NCBI GenBank assembly: GCA_028280345.1
Contig: JANQLY010000015.1
Span: 1 to 64,000 of the forward strand
Length of the DNA stretch: 64,000 bases
From: Pseudomonadales bacterium
Lineage (GTDB): Bacteria > Pseudomonadota > Gammaproteobacteria > Pseudomonadales > UBA7239
Direction of reading: 5' to 3'
Position 1 is the stretch's first letter. The number at the start of each line of letters is the position of its first letter. The translations under genes and the position numbers were made by a program. This document shows, in pieces, positions 17,926 through 25,830 of the stretch. The notes under the pieces were generated by a model. It worked only from the letters and a program-made list of their open reading frames with translations, had not been told where the DNA came from and searched no databases.

Positions 17926-19217
17926 AGAAACTTGCCTGTTTTGTATTACTCCTGATGTTTTCACCGCTGCTTCGCGCAGAGCTAGTGATCGAGATTACCC
18001 GTGGCGTGGATAACCCGACCTCGATTGCCATTGTGCCGTTTTACTGGAGCGGGTCAGGTTATTTGCCGGAAGATGTTACCGGTATTATTACCGCCGACCT
18101 TGATCGCAGTGGTCAGTTTAAAACCCTTGGTGAAGGAGATATGCCTCTGTCACTGCCCTACAAGGAAGACGATATTGTCTATAGTGACTGGCGCCGCTAC
18201 GGTGTTGAATACATTGTGATTGGCAAGATTGAGCCGCGCCCGGAAGCTGAAGGTGGTGGCTATCGCGCCTACTTTGGCCTTTACGATATTCACAGCCAGC
18301 AGGCTTTGCTGAAAAAACAGGTAGCGGGAAGTAGCGATACCCTGCGCAACCTTGCTCACTATGTGAGTGATCATGTCTACGAAGTGCTGACTGGTTACCG
18401 CGGACATTTCTCCACACGGGTTGTTTATGTAAAAGCCAGCCGTGTCAATGGCGAAGACTACTACCAACTGCTCGTGGCCGATCAGGATGGCGCACGGGAG
18501 CAGGAATTGCTCAATAGCAGCGAGCCGATCCTGTCCCCGACATGGTCACCGAATGGCAAGGAAGTGGCCTATGTTTCGTTTGAAAGCACCCGCCCGGCGA
18601 TTTACCGCCAGGTACTGCTCACCGGCAAACGGCAGAAATTGACCGGCTTTCCAGGACTTAATAGTGCACCGTCCTGGTCTCCGGATGGCACCAAAATGGC
18701 GATGGTGCTATCAAAGGACGGCGACCCGGAAATCTATGTGATGGATCTTGAGAGCGGCGAGTTGACGCGGCTCACCCGACATTTTGCGATTGATACCGAA
18801 CCTTCCTGGACGCCAGATGGCAAGGGGGTGATTTTTACGTCAAATCGCGGTGGCCGCCCGCAAATTTACCGTATGGCTCTCGATGGCAGCGATCTGAAGC
18901 GCCTGACCTTTGAAGGGGATTACAACGCCCGGGGGCGTATTACCCCGGACGGAAAACACCTCGTTATGGTGCACCGCCGCAACGGAGTCTTCCATATTGC
19001 CGTGCAGGATTTCCTCACCGGGCAAATCCATGTACTGACCACGACCGATCTCGACGAATCCCCGACCCTTGCACCGAATGGGCGCATGCTGATGTACGCG
19101 ACGAAAGAAGGTAATCGGGGTATACTTGCAGCGGTTTCCATCGATGGTGGCGTTAAAGTGCGCCTTCCTTCACAAAATGGTGACGTTAGAGAGCCAGTAT
19201 GGTCGCCATTTCAATGA
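17922..19217 (+). CDS. tolB: Tol-Pal periplasmic propeller protein TolB
   Basis: 431 residues. A signal peptide ends at about residue 19 (SPLLRA/ELVIEI). The N-terminal alpha/beta domain spans about 20-170. The six-bladed beta-propeller shows the repeated SPTWSPNGKEVAYVS, APSWSPDGTKMAMVL, EPSWTPDGKGVIFTS and GRITPDGKHLVMV motifs. TolB binds Pal and TolA and switches Pal mobility in the periplasm. It is coupled to tolA by a 4-base overlap. The 63-base gap to pal may carry a pal promoter; a TAGAAT word lies at 19227-19232. Confidence 0.97.
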   Translation: MKKLACFVLLLMFSPLLRAELVIEITRGVDNPTSIAIVPFYWSGSGYLPEDVTGIITADLDRSGQFKTLGEGDMPLSLPYKEDDIVYSDWRRYGVEYIVIGKIEPRPEAEGGGYRAYFGLYDIHSQQALLKKQVAGSSDTLRNLAHYVSDHVYEVLTGYRGHFSTRVVYVKASRVNGEDYYQLLVADQDGAREQELLNSSEPILSPTWSPNGKEVAYVSFESTRPAIYRQVLLTGKRQKLTGFPGLNSAPSWSPDGTKMAMVLSKDGDPEIYVMDLESGELTRLTRHFAIDTEPSWTPDGKGVIFTSNRGGRPQIYRMALDGSDLKRLTFEGDYNARGRITPDGKHLVMVHRRNGVFHIAVQDFLTGQIHVLTTTDLDESPTLAPNGRMLMYATKEGNRGILAAVSIDGGVKVRLPSQNGDVREPVWSPFQ

Positions 19218-19280
19218 GGAAGCGTGCTAGAATAGCCACTTTATTTTCTATCCACCTGAATCACTAGTTAGGGATGTGTT

Positions 19281-19814
19281 ATGAGAGCAATTTCTTTGAA
19301 ACTTCTTAGTGCTGTTTTTGCGGTCATTCTGGTTGCTGGTTGTTCCAGCACTTCGACCACGGGGGAAGGGGATTCTTCATCTTCTTCATCATCTTCATCT
19401 TCGTCGTCTTCCGGTTCGGCTACTTCTTCCGGTGTCGGCAGCAGCTCTGTTAGCGGCAGTGATATGACCGACAGTGATTCGTCCATGGTCATGTCTGCAG
19501 GCAACGTTGTTTACTTCGACTTTGATCAGGCGGAAATTCGTCCGGATGCTCAAAAAGTGCTTGCAGAACATGCTGCACGTCTGAAAGGCACCGACAAAAA
19601 AGTTCGTCTTGAAGGCCATGCCGATGAGCGCGGCACCCGCGAATACAACATGGCACTCGGTGAGCGTCGTGCCAAAGCGGTTCGCGACTACATGATCTTC
19701 CTCGGCGTGAAAAACGCTCAGATGGAAGTTATCAGCTACGGTGAAGAGCGTCCGGCTAACGTTGGCAGCAACCCTGACGCCTGGGCTGAAAACCGTCGCG
19801 TTGTTATCAAATAA
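19281..19814 (+). CDS. pal: Peptidoglycan-associated lipoprotein Pal
   Basis: 177 residues. The lipobox LVAGC gives Cys21 as the lipidated residue. Residues about 30-50 are a serine-rich linker coded by a run of TCx codons (19371-19415), followed by another Ser/Gly/Thr/Asp stretch to about 70. The OmpA-like domain starts at VVYFDFDQAEIRPDAQ and includes LEGHADERGTREYNMALGER, the peptidoglycan-binding core. Pal anchors the outer membrane to the wall as part of Tol-Pal. A strong terminator follows, inside the next gene. The microsatellite-like Ser tract may vary in length but always in frame. Confidence 0.97.
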   Translation: MRAISLKLLSAVFAVILVAGCSSTSTTGEGDSSSSSSSSSSSSSGSATSSGVGSSSVSGSDMTDSDSSMVMSAGNVVYFDFDQAEIRPDAQKVLAEHAARLKGTDKKVRLEGHADERGTREYNMALGERRAKAVRDYMIFLGVKNAQMEVISYGEERPANVGSNPDAWAENRRVVIK

Positions 19815-19854
19815 CATTGTTTCAGGTATTGAGGAAAACCAGCTGTAGTACTAC

Positions 19855-20709
19855 ATGGTTTTACAAAGACTGATTCAACGTAACATAAACCAGGGAACCA
19901 AATTCGTTTTGGTTCCCTGTGTTTTTTCTATCCTCAGTGTTTTTCTCACGACACCTGCCTGGGCAGAAGTACCGGTGGTGGACATTAACGAGGGAGAGGC
20001 TGTAACAGCGGTGCAGGCCGGTGATAATAATGGCAATGAGGAGCAAGCATTTGCGGTTAGTGATGATACACCTGCAGTGACTGTGGGTGGTGACCCCTCG
20101 CAGCTTTTCTACCAGCTCCAGCAACTGCAACAGGAAGTGCTTGAACTGCGTGGTCTTGTTGAGCAACAGAACCATGAATTGCAAACCCTTAAGCAGCAGC
20201 GTCTTGATGATTACGTTGATCTTGATCGCCGCATAGCTGAAGTACAATCCGGCAATGGAGCGGGAACATCTGCTGCCGCAGCGGCTACAACCGCAGCGAC
20301 CACAACCACTATCGCAGCTGGCACCACAGCACCGGCTACAGAAACAGAGAAGGAAAGCTATAGCAAAGCTTACAACCTGCTCAAGGAACGCAATGTAGAA
20401 CAATCCATACTCGCGTTTCGCAAATACATTGATGATTACCCTGAAGGACAGTACACCGCCAATGCCTATTACTGGCTCGGTGAAATCTATCTGTTGCAGG
20501 GAGAGCTCAATGAAGCGGAAACAAAATTCAGCTACCTGATCGAAAACTACCCCGATCATCGCAAGGCACCTGATGCCCAATTCAAGCTGGCCAAGGTTTA
20601 CTACCAGCAGGATAAAAAAGAACAATCCAAACAACTGGCGGAAGAAGTTGCCAAGGGTGATAGCCAGTCAGCACGCCTCGCCCAGACCTTTCTCGATAGC
20701 AATTTCTGA
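19855..20709 (+). CDS. cpoB: Cell division coordinator CpoB (YbgF)
   Basis: 284 residues from the ATG at 19855. A signal peptide with an unusually long N region ends at about residue 37 (TTPAWA/EVPV). A trimerising coiled coil lies at about 82-128, then an Ala/Thr-rich linker (about 135-160), then three TPR repeats to the C terminus (ESYSKAYNLLKERNVEQSIL onwards). CpoB couples Tol-Pal and peptidoglycan synthesis during constriction. Translation signals are weak: GAGG lies about 20 bases upstream of the ATG. The signal peptide codons overlap a terminator hairpin, which suggests reduced expression relative to pal. Confidence 0.93.
   Translation: MVLQRLIQRNINQGTKFVLVPCVFSILSVFLTTPAWAEVPVVDINEGEAVTAVQAGDNNGNEEQAFAVSDDTPAVTVGGDPSQLFYQLQQLQQEVLELRGLVEQQNHELQTLKQQRLDDYVDLDRRIAEVQSGNGAGTSAAAAATTAATTTTIAAGTTAPATETEKESYSKAYNLLKERNVEQSILAFRKYIDDYPEGQYTANAYYWLGEIYLLQGELNEAETKFSYLIENYPDHRKAPDAQFKLAKVYYQQDKKEQSKQLAEEVAKGDSQSARLAQTFLDSNF
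19891..19926 (+). terminator. Intrinsic terminator within the cpoB signal peptide codons
   Basis: CAGGGAACCAAA (19891-19902) and TTTGGTTCCCTG (19908-19919) form a perfect 12-bp stem with loop TTCGT, followed by TGTTTTTT. It lies 77 bases after the pal stop and 37 bases inside cpoB, in frame with QGTKFVLVPCVF. It should end most pal transcripts and make cpoB transcription depend on read-through or on translation of its first codons. Confidence 0.85.
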
Positions 20710-20732
20710 TTGCTGACATAAAGCCATAAACC

Positions 20733-21380
20733 ATGAATGCCGCACTACGTATCACGGAGACGTTCCTCTCCCTGCAAGGTGAGAGCACCACTGTCGGTTT
20801 GCCCACATTTTTTATTCGACTAACTGGCTGTCCGCTGCGCTGCGGTTACTGCGATACTGAATATGCATTCCACGGTGGTGAATCTATCGCGATTGATCAA
20901 CTGGTGGAACAAGCTGGCGCATCCGGCGCAGAATACGTTTGTGTGACCGGCGGCGAGCCGCTTGCCCAACCCGACTGCCTGTTACTACTTCAGGTTCTGT
21001 GTGACGCGGGCTTTAACGTGAGCCTCGAAACGTCGGGTGCCATGGATATCAGTGCTGTGGATGCTCGGGTTGCCACGATTATGGATATAAAAACCCCGGC
21101 TTCGGGCGAAGCGGCCAAAAACCGTTGGGAGAATATCGCCAGCCTCAAAACCACCGACCAGGTGAAATTTGTACTCTGTGATCGCGCTGACTATGATTGG
21201 GCCAGCAGCAAACTGTTGGAATTTGATTTGCCGGGCAAAGTAGCAGAAGTGCTCTATTCCCCCTCGGCGGGAGAGCTGGAGCCGCAGCAACTTGCTGAAT
21301 GGATTCTCAAAGATCAACTGCCTGTGCGCTTCCAGCTACAACTGCACAAACTGATCTGGGGTGACAAACCCGGCGTCTAG
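20733..21380 (+). CDS. queE: 7-carboxy-7-deazaguanine synthase QueE
   Basis: A 215-residue radical SAM enzyme of queuosine biosynthesis. It converts 6-carboxytetrahydropterin to 7-carboxy-7-deazaguanine. The cluster-binding motif CPLRCGYC has Cys33, Cys37 and Cys40 (CxxxCxxC). The N-terminal LSLQGESTTVGLPTFFIRL and the glycine-rich VTGGEPL are characteristic. It lies between cpoB and queC (10 bases), matching the order seen in Pseudomonas. The gene forms a two-gene set with queC; queD and queF are not in the window. Confidence 0.96.
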   Translation: MNAALRITETFLSLQGESTTVGLPTFFIRLTGCPLRCGYCDTEYAFHGGESIAIDQLVEQAGASGAEYVCVTGGEPLAQPDCLLLLQVLCDAGFNVSLETSGAMDISAVDARVATIMDIKTPASGEAAKNRWENIASLKTTDQVKFVLCDRADYDWASSKLLEFDLPGKVAEVLYSPSAGELEPQQLAEWILKDQLPVRFQLQLHKLIWGDKPGV

Positions 21381-21390
21381 AGGTTGTTGA

Positions 21391-22077
21391 ATGTCTGATA
21401 GAAAAGCCGTAGTACTCGTTTCCGGTGGGCTTGATTCCGCCACTGTACTTGCCATGGCTCGCGAACAGGGTTTTGCCTGCTATACCCTTGCGTTCGACTA
21501 CGGCCAGCGCCATCGCTCCGAGCTACAGGCCTCGGCACGCCTGTCCAAAGCCATGGGAGCGCTCGAACACAAAGTCGTAAACCTCGATCTCAACCTGATA
21601 GGAGGCTCCGCCCTCACCGATATGGCGATCGATGTACCGGAGCGTGATGTCGACGAAATCGACGACAACATTCCCGTCACCTATGTACCAGCCCGCAATA
21701 CCGTGTTTCTCTCCATTGCACTGGGCTGGGCCGAAGTGCTCGAAGCCAGCGATATCTTTATTGGCGTCAATGCCGTGGATTATTCAGGTTATCCTGACTG
21801 CAGGCCTGAATATATCGCCGCGTTTGCCAATATGGCTAATCTGGCCACCAAAGCCGGGGTAGAAGGCCAGCCGCTCGCCATCCACACTCCGCTGATCGAG
21901 CTGACCAAGGCACAGATCATCAAACAAGGCATGACCCTCGGTGTGGATTACAGCCAGACCGTCTCCTGCTACCAGGCCGATGCCGAGGGCAGAGCCTGCG
22001 GACGCTGCGACAGCTGTAGCCTGCGCCGCCAGGGCTTTATTGATGCGGGCTTCCCCGATCCGACGATTTACCAGTAA
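21391..22077 (+). CDS. queC: 7-cyano-7-deazaguanine synthase QueC
   Basis: A 228-residue ATP-dependent enzyme that makes preQ0 from 7-carboxy-7-deazaguanine and ammonia. The PP-loop motif [10 protein letters not shown] is at residues 11-20. Four Cys near the C terminus ([20 protein letters not shown]) form the structural zinc site. The [19 protein letters not shown] segment is typical. It starts 10 bases after queE. The gene is followed by the tRNA-Lys locus; tRNA-Lys itself is not a queuosine substrate, so the link is only positional. Confidence 0.97.
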   Translation: MSDRKAVVLVSGGLDSATVLAMAREQGFACYTLAFDYGQRHRSELQASARLSKAMGALEHKVVNLDLNLIGGSALTDMAIDVPERDVDEIDDNIPVTYVPARNTVFLSIALGWAEVLEASDIFIGVNAVDYSGYPDCRPEYIAAFANMANLATKAGVEGQPLAIHTPLIELTKAQIIKQGMTLGVDYSQTVSCYQADAEGRACGRCDSCSLRRQGFIDAGFPDPTIYQ

Positions 22078-22212
22078 AATCATCGAATTAGGGGCGATTG
22101 CTACTTGAGTTTTAGTGGCAAATCATTACTATAGCGCCTTCCAAATCTGCGCTATTCAGGCCCTTTTAAAGCTGGTCAGAATCGGCAGTTAAGCAAGGTG
22201 TAGCCTTCCAGA

Positions 22213-22300
22213 GGGTCAAACAAGACCCTTACCCGGAAAATTCCACCGAATTATGGGTCGTTAGCTTTTAGTGCTTCTTTGGGCTTTAGCCCATTAGAAG
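22213..22300 (+). repeat. Relic of the 5' end of tRNA-Lys with its leader
   Basis: The block 22213-22266 repeats 22342-22396, the leader and first 11 bases of tRNA-Lys, at an offset of 131. The shared stretch includes TTCCACCGAATTATGG and GGGTCGTTAGCT. After GTTAGCT the left copy diverges into a hairpin (CTTCT-TT-GGGCT ... AGCCC-ATT-AGAAG, 22274-22300). In both copies a small stem lies at the left end (GGGTC/GACCC in one, AGGT/ACCT in the other), so structure is kept while bases changed. The rest of the 308-base gap after queC shows nothing clear. Confidence 0.8.
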
Positions 22301-22385
22301 GACTTAACACCCGGAGGGTGCCGTAGTAGAAATTGGCACATAAGGTCAAAGAAGTACCTTTACCCGAAAACTTCCACCGAATTAT

Positions 22386-22461
22386 GGGTCGTTAGCTCAG
22401 TCGGTAGAGCAGTTGGCTTTTAACCAATTGGTCATAGGTTCGAATCCTATACGACCCACCA
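22386..22461 (+). tRNA. tRNA-Lys (TTT)
   Basis: 76 bases with encoded CCA. The acceptor arms are GGGTCGT (22386-22392) and ACGACCC (22451-22457), followed by A and CCA. The D-arm is AGCTCAGTCGGTAGAGC. The anticodon stem GTTGG/CCAAT closes a loop CTTTTAA with anticodon TTT. The T-arm is CATAGGTTCGAATCCTATA. All standard bases are present, so this copy is functional. It lies on the plus strand after queC. Confidence 0.97.
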
Positions 22462-22464
22462 TAT

Positions 22465-22503
22465 AAACGAAAAAGGCACCCCTTGTGGGTGCCTTTTTCG
22501 TTT
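22465..22503 (+). terminator. tRNA-Lys terminator
   Basis: AAACGAAAAAGGCACCC (22465-22481) and GGGTGCCTTTTTCGTTT (22487-22503) are perfectly complementary with loop CTTGT, giving a 17-bp stem with an A-tract on one side and a T-tract on the other. It starts 3 bases after the CCA end. Its right half recurs 170 bases downstream. Confidence 0.92.
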
Positions 22504-22533
22504 ATCCGGGGCATAGATTTGTTCGCGCAATCA

Positions 22534-22677
22534 GGTTCGACAAAACGCGAGAGCGTTTTGGACGTCGCAAGCGAAGCGGCGACGCCCGTAGGGTGAGAAC
22601 GGCAGAGGCAATGCCGTTCTCATCAATCCTATACGAATGATGCGCTAACCCCTTGTGGGTGCCTTTTTCGTTTATCC
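22534..22677 (+). repeat. Relic tRNA-Lys 3' end split by an 85-bp palindromic element
   Basis: GGTTCGA (22534-22540) and ATCCTATACGA (22626-22636) together equal the T-arm and 3' acceptor start of tRNA-Lys, and the 30 bases 22648-22677 equal 22478-22507, the second half of its terminator. Between the T-arm halves, 22541-22625 holds three hairpins: CAAAACGC/GCGTTTTG, CGTCGC/GCGACG and TGAGAACGGCA/TGCCGTTCTCA, the last perfect over 11 bp. The element sits exactly in the T-loop of the relic copy. Confidence 0.85.
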
Positions 22678-22691
22678 AGGACCTACAGCTA

Positions 22692-23024
22692 CTAACCTTT
22701 ATTCTCTTTATAAAAATTACCATTACTTAAATGCACTGTAAATGAAACCAGTAGATTCAATGAATAAAAGAAACAACAAAGGCCGACGACAAGAGTCGAG
22801 ATAATTGTGTGCTGTGTTGCCCATACAAGAAAAAATAAAGATGGGCCTAATACAAGCGTAAGTCGCAAAGCATGCTCATTTGCAGAAAATAGTTCGTGTT
22901 TTGGCAGAGTTAAGTACAAAAGCTGGATTAATAAAAGCCCGCCAAAAACCCATATCGTTGTATTCCAGTACTTGATATTCCAGGTACCGCTCTTGGGAAT
23001 AATTTTGATTTCTTTTAAGGGCAT
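22692..23024 (-). CDS. Small hypothetical membrane protein
   Basis: 110 residues starting MPLKEIKIIPKSGTWNIKYW. Three hydrophobic stretches are visible at about residues 26-42, 50-68 and 72-93, so it is likely an inner-membrane protein. No family is recognised. It diverges from the next gene across 130 bases. The region has lower G+C than the housekeeping block on its left and lies just after the tRNA-Lys relic, as expected for an inserted segment. Coding status rests on the amino-acid pattern and on the lack of a better frame. Confidence 0.5.
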   Translation of the reverse strand: MPLKEIKIIPKSGTWNIKYWNTTIWVFGGLLLIQLLYLTLPKHELFSANEHALRLTLVLGPSLFFLVWATQHTIISTLVVGLCCFFYSLNLLVSFTVHLSNGNFYKENKG

Positions 23025-23154
23025 AAACGTTCGGTGTGTTGAAAAATTAGATTATACTGAAATAATGGTTGAATCAAAGTTAACTTTATCTATCGCCGGT
23101 TAATTTTTTGAAAAACTGCTATAGACTAAAGCGCAAGAAAAATTAGGACAGCTA

Positions 23155-24549
23155 ATGCTAAAAACATGTTTTAAAATATTTAAATGGCTAACAGTTTTTA
23201 TTGTTGCTATTTCCCTGTGGGTCTTAATCAACTCAATTGATAATGGGGAGTATAATGACTCTGCTTTACTTTCGCAGATGGTCCGGGTGCAAGATGCTGA
23301 TAATGGCTATACACATATTAGCTATCTAAGCCAGGAAGACTACGAACTGTTAACAGAAGAACAGAGGCAATCACTTAGGGAACATTTGAACGATGAAATA
23401 TGGAATGAGAAAGTCGTAGTCGCAATATTGGCGGAGCAGAGCGAGTTATTTAAGGATGTAGAACGTGCGTTGGCCAAGCCCTATTTTCAGTTTCCTGAGA
23501 TTAAAAGCGTGGCAGATATTAATATCCCTTCAAATTTTTATACGGTTTGGCGCTTATACGAATTAAAGTCCCGTTATGAATTTAAAAATGGTGAGATTAA
23601 CCTGGCATTTAATTCATTAGAAACTGGTGTGAATTTTTCTGAAAAGGTTCGCTCAGAACTTAATGGGTCATTGTTATCTTATTATATTGCCTTGAATATG
23701 CATGCTGAGGCACTGCATTGGGCGCATGAAATGGCTTCCGGCGGGCAACTCTCGGAGCAACAATATGAAACGTTACTGGAAGCTATTTCCGGAATCGAGT
23801 CTTATGGAAATGATGGTATCGCACATATACCGACGGGTGAATATCAATATGACAAGATGATAATGCTTGAAATTTTCGCAGCATCTGATGAGATGAGTTT
23901 TTCGGAACGTATTGAAGATTTTAGAGACGAACAGCAGCATTGGGATAACTATGTGGCAGAGTATGGGAAAGAGCCAGGAGGAGAAAGACCTGGGTTGTAT
24001 GCGTTTGCGACAGCAATACTTCCTAAATACTATTTTAACCCCGGCAAAACATTGCCAGAGATAAGTCAGTATTATTTACAAATTCAAACTTATGCAAATA
24101 AATATTGCCAGGAGCATGAGTCACTAAAAACGGATATGGTTAAATGGGGTAGAGAAGCACATTGGTCAGACTTATTCATGCCCAATTCAGCAGGTGTGCA
24201 ATTTCAGGAATATAGAGCGGACTGGCGGTTTCATTTTAGAAGGGTATGCTTTTTTCATGTCTATAATGATGGTGTCAACACTGCTATTGCCTTGCAGTGG
24301 TATAAGCGCCAGCATGGTTATTATCCGAATGAGTTAATCGAACTGGTGCCGGATTTTCTAGAGGCAGTGCCGAGGGATTATTTCACAGGCGAAGATTTGA
24401 TGTACTCAAAAGAAAGCGCGTGGTTATATTCGGCAGGAGCTAATTACACTGATGATGGTGGGCAGTTTGATGGAAACTTTTTCGGAAAGTGCAAAGAAAA
24501 CGATCCCTGCTATATCAATCCTACAATTCCCATAACTATAGAGTATTGA
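23155..24549 (+). CDS. Hypothetical membrane-anchored protein with pseudopilin-like C-terminal motif
   Basis: 464 residues. One N-terminal membrane helix (about 9-27, LTVFIVAISLWVLINS) and a long mostly helical periplasmic part. The C-terminal region reads YKRQHGYYPNELIELVPDFL, then EAVPRDYFTGEDLMYSK, then SAWLYSAGANYTDDGG. This order (a YP-x-L-x-x-LVP stretch, a P-x-D stretch, a SxGxN/DxxDDGG end) resembles the tail of type II secretion pseudopilins and of related unknown proteins. The N terminus, however, is not a prepilin signal, so it is not a pseudopilin. The gene is AT-rich compared with its neighbours, suggesting acquisition. No function is assigned. Confidence 0.72.
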   Translation: MLKTCFKIFKWLTVFIVAISLWVLINSIDNGEYNDSALLSQMVRVQDADNGYTHISYLSQEDYELLTEEQRQSLREHLNDEIWNEKVVVAILAEQSELFKDVERALAKPYFQFPEIKSVADINIPSNFYTVWRLYELKSRYEFKNGEINLAFNSLETGVNFSEKVRSELNGSLLSYYIALNMHAEALHWAHEMASGGQLSEQQYETLLEAISGIESYGNDGIAHIPTGEYQYDKMIMLEIFAASDEMSFSERIEDFRDEQQHWDNYVAEYGKEPGGERPGLYAFATAILPKYYFNPGKTLPEISQYYLQIQTYANKYCQEHESLKTDMVKWGREAHWSDLFMPNSAGVQFQEYRADWRFHFRRVCFFHVYNDGVNTAIALQWYKRQHGYYPNELIELVPDFLEAVPRDYFTGEDLMYSKESAWLYSAGANYTDDGGQFDGNFFGKCKENDPCYINPTIPITIEY

Positions 24550-24645
24550 CATCAGTGTTTGCGGAGATTTTTTATGCGATTTCATATGGTTTAACCCCCC
24601 CAAACTTTCTGCTAACCTAACCCCATCGTTAAAGAGCCTCCCCCA

Positions 24646-25803
24646 ATGCCCTTTACTCGCCGCCAACTCCTCAAATTCTCAGGCCTCTCTGCCTCAGCAT
24701 CTTTGCTGAGCTATACCCCCTTATCTATTGCCCTGAAATCCGGCGAGGGCAGCGGTATCCAGCAAAACCTGATGCTCGGCGGTGGTCGTTTCAAGGAATC
24801 GAAAGACGGAGAGTTTCGTCAGGTACTGTCCATCGTAGATATCGATAGTGGTATCACAATGATGGTGGATCTGAATTTTTATCCCCATGGCATTCACGTG
24901 CACCCGGACCATCCGCAGCGCCTTGCACTGTTTGAGAAGAAAGGCCCTGGTGCCTGTGAGCTGGATTTATTCAAGCGCGAGGTGATTCGTTATCTTGAGA
25001 CGGACAAGAGCCGGTATTTCTATGGTCACGGATCGTACTCGACAGACGGTTCATTGCTGTATTGCACCGAGAGTTACCTCGATTCGTTTAAAGGCATTAT
25101 TGCGATTCGCGATAGCAAGACGATGGACTATCTCGGTGAGTTTCCCACCTATGGACTGGAGCCTCACGAGTGCAAGTTGATTGATGACGGCAAGGTAATG
25201 GTGGTAACCAATAGTGGTGGTGTGGCTAGCGGAGATAAACCTTCGGTAACCTATATTGATGTGCAATCGGAAAAATTAATTGAAAAAGTTGAGTTAACCA
25301 ATGAGCAACTCGGTTCCGGGCATTTTGCCATTGGTGAAGATGGCAGTCTTGTAGTGGTATCACCGGCGCGTATGGGACTGGAAGAAACCAACCCCGGTGG
25401 CGTGAGTATTCGCCCGGCGGGCAAGGAAATAGAAAGCATTGCTGCACCGCAGGAGCTCACCTCGCAATTAATGGGTGAGGCGCTCAGTGTGGTGATTCAC
25501 GAAGGATATAAAATTGCCGCAGTGACACACCCCGAGGCAAATCGTGTGACGTTCTGGTCGATGGAAGATCGACGTTTATTGTCGGTGATGGAATTGCCGC
25601 AGCCGCGCGGCGTTTCACTGACAATGGACAATCGCTATTTCGTGATCAGTTATGACAGTAGGCCAAAAATGATGAAGGTTGATGCAGGTGTGCTGCAGAA
25701 GGCAGAAGCGCAGATTATTGATAATACCTATTTGTCAGGTTCACATATTTATAACTGGTCCAGGGAGTTGCGGGAATTTCGCCCGCTCAATCCCTGGACC
25801 TGA
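24646..25803 (+). CDS. DUF1513 Tat-exported propeller protein
   Basis: 385 residues. The N terminus TRRQLLKFSGLSASASLL is a twin-arginine signal. The mature part reads as a seven-bladed propeller; GHGSYSTDGSLLYCTESYLD, YLGEFPTYGLEPHECKLIDD and VMVVTNSGG match DUF1513. In other bacteria DUF1513 genes accompany imelysin-like peptidase and di-heme peroxidase genes linked to iron handling. No such partner is present here, so this copy is isolated and its role is unknown. It faces the pentapeptide-repeat gene at its 3' end with only 27 bases between them. Confidence 0.82.
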   Translation: MPFTRRQLLKFSGLSASASLLSYTPLSIALKSGEGSGIQQNLMLGGGRFKESKDGEFRQVLSIVDIDSGITMMVDLNFYPHGIHVHPDHPQRLALFEKKGPGACELDLFKREVIRYLETDKSRYFYGHGSYSTDGSLLYCTESYLDSFKGIIAIRDSKTMDYLGEFPTYGLEPHECKLIDDGKVMVVTNSGGVASGDKPSVTYIDVQSEKLIEKVELTNEQLGSGHFAIGEDGSLVVVSPARMGLEETNPGGVSIRPAGKEIESIAAPQELTSQLMGEALSVVIHEGYKIAAVTHPEANRVTFWSMEDRRLLSVMELPQPRGVSLTMDNRYFVISYDSRPKMMKVDAGVLQKAEAQIIDNTYLSGSHIYNWSRELREFRPLNPWT

Positions 25804-25830
25804 TTTTATTGTCTATTAACCTATAAAACC

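Noticed and set aside
19861..20634. Minus-strand frame of 257 codons opposite cpoB
   Set aside because: CpoB is a clear family member with TPR repeats; the opposite frame is Cys/Leu-rich nonsense.
22255..22266. A second tRNA-Lys gene
   Set aside because: Only the first 11-12 bases are present; D-arm, anticodon and T-arm are absent.
22502..22723. Short frame over the palindromic element
   Set aside because: It lies in hairpin DNA and relic tRNA sequence and resembles no protein.
23155..24549. Type II secretion pseudopilin
   Set aside because: The C-terminal motifs are similar, but there is no prepilin cleavage site (Gly followed by Phe/Met and Glu at +5), and the protein is far too long.
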